From assembly GCA_034434895.1 (NCBI GenBank), contig DAOTYI010000003.1, positions 1-15,564 of the forward strand: 15,564 bases of DNA. Reading direction: 5' to 3'. Under the pieces are notes generated by a model that saw only the letters and a list, made by a program, of their open reading frames with translations, had not been told where the DNA came from and did no database searches. A program made the translations under genes and the position numbers. Positions 12,346 through 15,564 of this stretch are shown one piece after another; position 1 is the stretch's first letter, and each line of letters starts with the position of its first letter. The DNA is from DAOTXL01 sp034434895. Its GTDB lineage: Bacteria; Chloroflexota; Anaerolineae; JAAYZQ01.

Positions 12346-13673
12346 CCTCCCCGGCCCCCCTGCTCCCTTCGGATCTGAACCTTTTCGATTTTGGGGCCTT
12401 TCATCTGCGTGACCTTTAGCTCTGCACCCCGACAGCGCAACACCTCCCCCTCGGTCGGGATATGCTGCAGCCGGTAGAGGATCAGGCCGGCCACGGTCTC
12501 ATACTCCTCCCCTTCAGGCAGGTCCAGACCAAGCTGGTCGTTGACCTCGTCCACACGCAGCAGGGCGTCCACCTCCACAGTCATCTCATCCACACGGACC
12601 ACTGGGCCTGTTGCCGTGGCCAGTTCGTCGCTCATCCGACCGACGATCTCCTCGACCAGCTCCTCCAGGGTGACGATACCCGCCATGCCCCCATACTCGT
12701 CAATGACCACCGCCATCTGATTGTGGCTGGCCCGCATCTCGGCCAGCAGGTCGGCCACAGCCGCCGTTTCCGGCACAAAGAGGGCCGGCCGGGCCAGCAG
12801 GCCGATGGGCGCTTCCACCCCGGCCGGATCGTGGGCCAGGGCCAGCAGGATATCTTTGACGGCCACGATGCCCACCACATTGTCCAGATTGCCCTCGTAG
12901 ACCGGAAAGCGGGCGTGCGGGGTGGCAGCAAACAGGTCCAGCAGTTCGCGCAGGGGGGCGTCCTTCTCCACACCGATCACATCGGGGCGGGGGATCATCA
13001 CCTCGCGGACCTGGCGCCCGCCAAAAGCAAAGACCTTCTGCAACATCTCTTCCTGTTGGGGTTCAATGGCCCCTCCCTCCTGGCTCTGGTGCACGATCAG
13101 TTTCAGTTCGTCCAGGGTGTAAACGGTGTGATGTCCGGCGATCGGTTGCACGCGCAACAGGCGCAGGACAGCCGCTGTAGCCCCGTCGAGCAGGGCGATC
13201 AACGGTCGGAAGATCCGGATAAACCAGTCCATAGGCCGGGCGACGAACAGGGCTGCCCCCTCAGACGAGCGGATTGCGATGGTCTTGGGCACCTGCTCTC
13301 CCAGGACAATGTGGACCGCCGTCACCAGAGCAAAGGCAACGGCAGTGCTGAGGCTGTGAGCTGCCGCCTGGCTCCAGCGGCCCACCAGCCTGGCCAGGGG
13401 CGGCTCGATGAGAGAGGCAACCGTCGCCTCGCCGATCCAGCCCAGGGCCAGGCTGGCCATGGTGATCCCCAGTTGCGACGCGGCGATGACCCGATCCGGG
13501 TTGCCCGTCAGCCTGTATGCCAGCCGGGCGACCGCATGGCCCTCGGCCACAAGCCGCTCCAGCCGGGTACGGCGCACGGCCACCACCGCGAACTCGACGG
13601 CGACAAAAAAACCGTTGAGAGCCACCAGCGCCAGGGCAGCCGCCAGACGCAACAGGATCGTCTCGATGGTCAT
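12336..13673 (-). CDS. CNNM/CorC (hemolysin C)-family membrane transporter
   Basis: 445 residues. The N-terminal CNNM (DUF21) domain has TM segments at about 5-33, 62-85, 105-128 and 138-170, with NPDRVIAASQLGIT and the conserved GEQVPKTIAI (125-134). A CBS pair follows (VREVMIPRPDV at 222-232; VIDEYGGMAGIVTLEELVEEIVG at 323-345). A CorC/HlyC transporter-associated domain (355-435) ends the protein. Members of this family act in Mg2+ or Co2+ efflux or homeostasis; 'hemolysin' is a historical name. The ATG overlaps the macro-domain stop by 4 bp (ATGA), so the two are co-translated. The C-terminal tail (GGRGGQP) and stop lie within the end of the opposite-strand YkoP-like gene. Substrate cannot be told from sequence. 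Confidence 0.93.
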   Translation of the reverse strand: MTIETILLRLAAALALVALNGFFVAVEFAVVAVRRTRLERLVAEGHAVARLAYRLTGNPDRVIAASQLGITMASLALGWIGEATVASLIEPPLARLVGRWSQAAAHSLSTAVAFALVTAVHIVLGEQVPKTIAIRSSEGAALFVARPMDWFIRIFRPLIALLDGATAAVLRLLRVQPIAGHHTVYTLDELKLIVHQSQEGGAIEPQQEEMLQKVFAFGGRQVREVMIPRPDVIGVEKDAPLRELLDLFAATPHARFPVYEGNLDNVVGIVAVKDILLALAHDPAGVEAPIGLLARPALFVPETAAVADLLAEMRASHNQMAVVIDEYGGMAGIVTLEELVEEIVGRMSDELATATGPVVRVDEMTVEVDALLRVDEVNDQLGLDLPEGEEYETVAGLILYRLQHIPTEGEVLRCRGAELKVTQMKGPKIEKVQIRREQGGRGGQP

Positions 13674-14245
13674 CCCGAACCCTTTTCCAGGGCCGCATCC
13701 AGCAGGCGGCGCAGCGCCCGCTCATATACCTGGTATGCCTGCCGTCCATAGAGCACAAAACGCACCCGTTCGATCCCACTCGCCGGTCGGGTGGACAGGT
13801 AATCCATCACCGTCCGCAGGGCCACCAGCGCGGCCTCCTCCAGCGGATAGCCATAGGCCCCGGTGCTGATAGAGGGGAAGGCCAGGCTGCGCACACCATG
13901 CTCGTCGGCCACCTCCAGGCTGCGGCGGTAGGCGCTTGATAGCAGTTCGGCGGCGCGCTGCGGATCCTCCTGCCGGTAGACCGGCCCCACGGCGTGGATC
14001 ACATATCGTGCCTTGAGCCGCCCGCCGGTGGTGATCCGGGCATCGCCCGTGGCACAGCCACCCAGCTTACGGCATTCGGCCAGGATCTCCGGCCCACCGG
14101 CGCGGTGGATCGCCCCATCCACCCCACCGCCCCCCAGGAGCGAGGGGTTGGCCGCGTTGACAATCGCCTCCGTATCCTGCTGAGTGATATCCCCTTCGAC
14201 CAGTTCCAACACTGCCCGCCGGCCTATGACCCATGATATGCCCAT
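13670..14245 (-). CDS. Macro-domain protein (O-acetyl-ADP-ribose deacetylase type)
   Basis: 191 residues from ATG 14245, with GGGAGG 6 nt upstream; a GTG one codon earlier is also possible. The single macro domain fills the protein. VEGDIT (about 16-21) binds adenine. IVNAANPSLLGGGGVDGAIH (28-47) is the catalytic loop of MacroD-type hydrolases with Asn and Asp. GDARITTGGRL and the phosphate-binding loop SISTGAYGYP (about 125-134) follow. The family hydrolyses O-acetyl-ADP-ribose and mono-ADP-ribosyl-protein. It is translationally coupled to a CNNM transporter, a pairing that does not suggest an obvious common pathway. No sirtuin or ADP-ribosyltransferase is nearby. A MITE-like repeat starts 14 bp upstream. 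Confidence 0.93.
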   Translation of the reverse strand: MGISWVIGRRAVLELVEGDITQQDTEAIVNAANPSLLGGGGVDGAIHRAGGPEILAECRKLGGCATGDARITTGGRLKARYVIHAVGPVYRQEDPQRAAELLSSAYRRSLEVADEHGVRSLAFPSISTGAYGYPLEEAALVALRTVMDYLSTRPASGIERVRFVLYGRQAYQVYERALRRLLDAALEKGSG

Positions 14246-14258
14246 CACCTGCCTCCCT

Positions 14259-14361
14259 GACAGGACTTACGCGATGGATGGCATTTTCACCACAAAGACA
14301 TAATTCTTCGTGTCTTGGTGCCTTTGTGGTAAGCCTGCCGGGTACCTGCGTAACTCCTGTC
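14259..14361. mobile_element. MITE-like palindromic element, copy 2 (intact ends)
   Basis: A 103-bp element with terminal inverted repeats GACAGGACTTACGC (14259-14272) and GCGTAACTCCTGTC (14348-14361), 13/14 complementary. CCT immediately flanks both ends and could be a 3-bp target duplication. The body is the same as 155-267 but lacks part of the left inner arm, so its stem is shorter. It has no coding capacity. It would be transcribed in the leader of the macro-domain gene if the promoter at 14382-14410 is used. Confidence 0.75.
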
Positions 14362-14381
14362 CCTGATCGAATGGCGAATGG

Positions 14382-14410
14382 AGTATACACCATTCCCTGC
14401 CAGGGCGCAA
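14382..14410 (-). promoter_or_regulatory. Candidate promoter for the macro-domain/CNNM genes
   Basis: On the minus strand, TTGCGC (14405-14410), a 17-bp spacer and TATACT (14382-14387) match at 3/6 and 5/6. It lies upstream of the palindromic element; no better candidate was seen between the element and the ATG. Confidence 0.4.
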
Positions 14411-14479
14411 ACCTGCCCGGCCCCCTCCAGATCACGGCTCATCGGTTGTTGGTCCCATCTATCCTTACCAGGGCAAATG

Positions 14480-14488
14480 TGGTATAAT
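14480..14488 (+). promoter_or_regulatory. Extended -10 promoter of the nitroreductase gene
   Basis: TGGTATAAT gives a consensus -10 with a TGn extension. There is no good -35 at normal spacing, as is usual for extended -10 promoters. Transcription would start near 14495, about 58 nt before the ATG. Confidence 0.65.
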
Positions 14489-14552
14489 AGAGTGGTGGCG
14501 GCATGGTTCATTGAGTGCACTGCCGGCGTGCAGCGGGCCGGCCTGGAGAGCG

Positions 14553-15236
14553 ATGGATAAACGTTTGAGCATCCTGAGCCTGGTGGTCATTCTGGCGATG
14601 GGGGCCGGCTGTGGCCCGGCCTCCTCTGCGCCGGGGCCTACAGCCGAGGCGGAAGCGGCGATCCCCCTCCCCTCCCCCATCCTGACCGGCACCCTGTCGT
14701 TAGAAGAGGTGCTGGCCCGGCGACGCTCCGTCCGTCAATTCAACGACACCCCCCTGACCCTGGCGGAAGTGGGCCAGCTTCTGTGGGCTGCCCAGGGCCT
14801 GACCGATGAGCGGGGGTTCCGCACCGCGCCGTCGGCCGGGGCGCTCTACCCGCTGGAGGTGTATGTCGTAACCGCCGAGGGCATCTTTCACTACGAACCG
14901 GCAGGGCATCGCCTGAGGCCGGTTGGCCGGGGCGATCTTCGCCGGGCTTTGCAAGGGGCGGCCTTGGGCCAGGAGGCGGTGGGCCAGGGGGCAGCCCTGT
15001 TTGTGATCGCGGCTGTGTATGAGCGCACGGCCAGGAAATATGGGGTCGAACGAAGCCCACGCTACGTCCACCTGGAAGCGGGCCATGCCACCCAGAACCT
15101 GCTGCTGGAGGCGGTGGCGCTGGGATTGGGCGCGGTGCCCATCGGCGCGTTTGACGACGAGCAGGTACAACAGGTATTGGGCCTGCCGGCAGACCACAAG
15201 CCGTTGTATCTCGTTCCGGTTGGGCATCCCCAATAA
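14553..15236 (+). CDS. SagB-type nitroreductase-fold protein with signal peptide (probable lipoprotein)
   Basis: 227 residues from ATG 14553, preceded by GGAG. The N-terminus is a basic MDKR, a hydrophobic stretch (LSILSLVVILAMG), then AGC with Cys21 and a Pro/Ala/Ser-rich linker, suggesting a lipoprotein with a non-ideal lipobox. The mature part is a compact nitroreductase fold of the SagB/ThcOx type. ARRRSVRQFNDTPLTLAEV is the FMN-phosphate entrance. RTAPSAGALYPLEVYVV, IFHYEPAGHRLRPV, YVHLEAGHATQNLLLEAVALGLGAVPIGAFDD and the C-terminal YLVPVGHPQ follow. Family members are FMN oxidoreductases; SagB itself oxidises azolines in peptide natural products. No cyclodehydratase, precursor peptide or transporter lies beside it, so a RiPP role is not supported. 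A reductase acting outside the membrane is the simplest reading; its substrate is unknown. Confidence 0.9.
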   Translation: MDKRLSILSLVVILAMGAGCGPASSAPGPTAEAEAAIPLPSPILTGTLSLEEVLARRRSVRQFNDTPLTLAEVGQLLWAAQGLTDERGFRTAPSAGALYPLEVYVVTAEGIFHYEPAGHRLRPVGRGDLRRALQGAALGQEAVGQGAALFVIAAVYERTARKYGVERSPRYVHLEAGHATQNLLLEAVALGLGAVPIGAFDDEQVQQVLGLPADHKPLYLVPVGHPQ

Positions 15237-15507
15237 GAGCTGGTCTGAAAACCACCAAGGACACAAAGGACACAAAGAATCTATGTATATTCCTTGTAAC
15301 TGCTCAGAGCAGTGTTTTTTTTACCACAAAGGCACGAAGACACCAAGGAGCCAAAGAACAATTTCTGGCACTTTGAAGCCATTCTATATCAAGCAACCTT
15401 CGTGTCTTGGTGTCTTGGTGGTAAAATTGGCTCAGCCTGAGCAGTTACTATTCCTTCTCATCTCTTTGTCCTTTGCGCCTTCGTAGCAGACTTTTCAGAC
15501 AGGCTCT
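15236..15507. repeat. Large nested palindrome with MITE-like core
   Basis: Four nested pairs of arms share one centre. Outer arms at 15236-15251 and 15492-15507 match 14/16 (AGAGC..GTCTGAAAA). Next, 15257-15278 pairs with 15463-15481 (AAGGACACAAAGGA-type). Next, GTAACTGCTCAG (15296-15307) pairs perfectly with 15437-15448. The inner 26-nt arms at 15323-15348 and 15397-15422 match 22/26. The inner arms belong to the same ACCACAAAG-CACGAAG sequence family as the elements at 155-267 and 14259-14361. The first base overlaps the nitroreductase stop codon. No gene is supported in it. Confidence 0.75.
15299..15322 (+). terminator. Rho-independent terminator of the nitroreductase gene
   Basis: ACTGCT-CAG-AGCAGT (15299-15313) followed by G and eight T residues (15315-15322). 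The stem is short but the T-tract is excellent. It lies inside the large palindrome, whose outer left arms would be transcribed before it. Confidence 0.65.
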
Positions 15508-15564
15508 AGCTTGACATCGTTAAATTAACATAAATGGCAACAAGGGAGGACCTCACCCCATCCC
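15508..15564. other. Window end: no supported gene
   Basis: A TTGACA hexamer (15511-15516) has no -10 at usable spacing. An ATG at 15534 opens a frame to the window edge, but the sequence after it (GGGAGGACCTCACCCCATCCC) resembles a common C-rich dispersed repeat. Neither is called as a feature with confidence. Confidence 0.3.

Noticed and set aside
12462..13751. Long plus-strand open frame opposite the CNNM gene
   Set aside because: Shadow frame; the minus-strand protein has complete CNNM, CBS and CorC domains.
14553..15236. Azole-peptide (TOMM) biosynthetic cluster around the SagB-like gene
   Set aside because: No precursor peptide, cyclodehydratase, protease or ABC transporter in the window, and the protein has an export signal.
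15511..15564. TTGACA hexamer and an ATG-initiated frame at 15534 running off the window
   Set aside because: No -10 box at 15-19 bp, and the sequence after the ATG looks like a C-rich dispersed repeat; ten codons are too few to judge.

Overview
The window is high-GC, gene-dense bacterial DNA. Several things suggest Chloroflexota (Anaerolineae/Caldilineae type). An upstream protein ends in a proline-rich linker plus YLPIVLK, a tail I know from secreted Chloroflexota proteins. A polytopic sugar/lipid-type membrane protein carries a C-terminal ILEI/FAM3-like domain. The EF-P has a KPGRGNAV tip, and the spacers are full of small palindromic repeats. This assignment is an inference from gene style; no rRNA or other phylogenetic marker is present.

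Layout. 1-296: tail of a plus-strand secreted protein, a hairpin repeat, a strong terminator and a degenerate MITE-like element. 297-5477, minus strand: folC, then lon with its own promoter, then a two-TM protein of unknown function 9 bp behind lon. 5478-5699: back-to-back divergent promoters, with folC apparently leaderless. A 10-bp-flanked palindromic element lies between the plus-strand promoter and its gene. 5700-8366, plus: the large membrane protein with the ILEI-like domain. 8483-9189: efp, with a perfect-consensus promoter, a 14-bp leader hairpin and a terminator. Two copies of another repeat flank efp. 9362-12345, plus: a tight four-gene operon of HpnK/ChbG-like deacetylase, HpnI-like GT21 glycosyltransferase, ArnE/SMR-like small transporter and YkoP-like protein. 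12336-14245, minus: macro-domain hydrolase and CNNM/CorC-type transporter, overlapping by 4 bp and converging on the operon with a 10-bp overlap. 14246-14552: a second MITE-like copy and two candidate promoters. 14553-15236, plus: an exported or lipoprotein SagB-type nitroreductase. 15236-15507: a nested palindrome of about 270 bp that includes a terminator.

The most interesting system is the 9362-12345 operon. It reads as a small glycolipid module: a membrane glycosyltransferase adds an N-acetylated sugar to a lipid, the deacetylase exposes the amine, and a small four-TM carrier moves the product across the membrane. That carrier appears to lack the SMR drug-transport glutamate. In known hopanoid clusters the same enzyme pair makes glucosaminyl bacteriohopanetetrol, but no hopanoid genes are visible here, so the acceptor is open. 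The rest is largely housekeeping (lon, folC, efp) set among mobile palindromic repeats.
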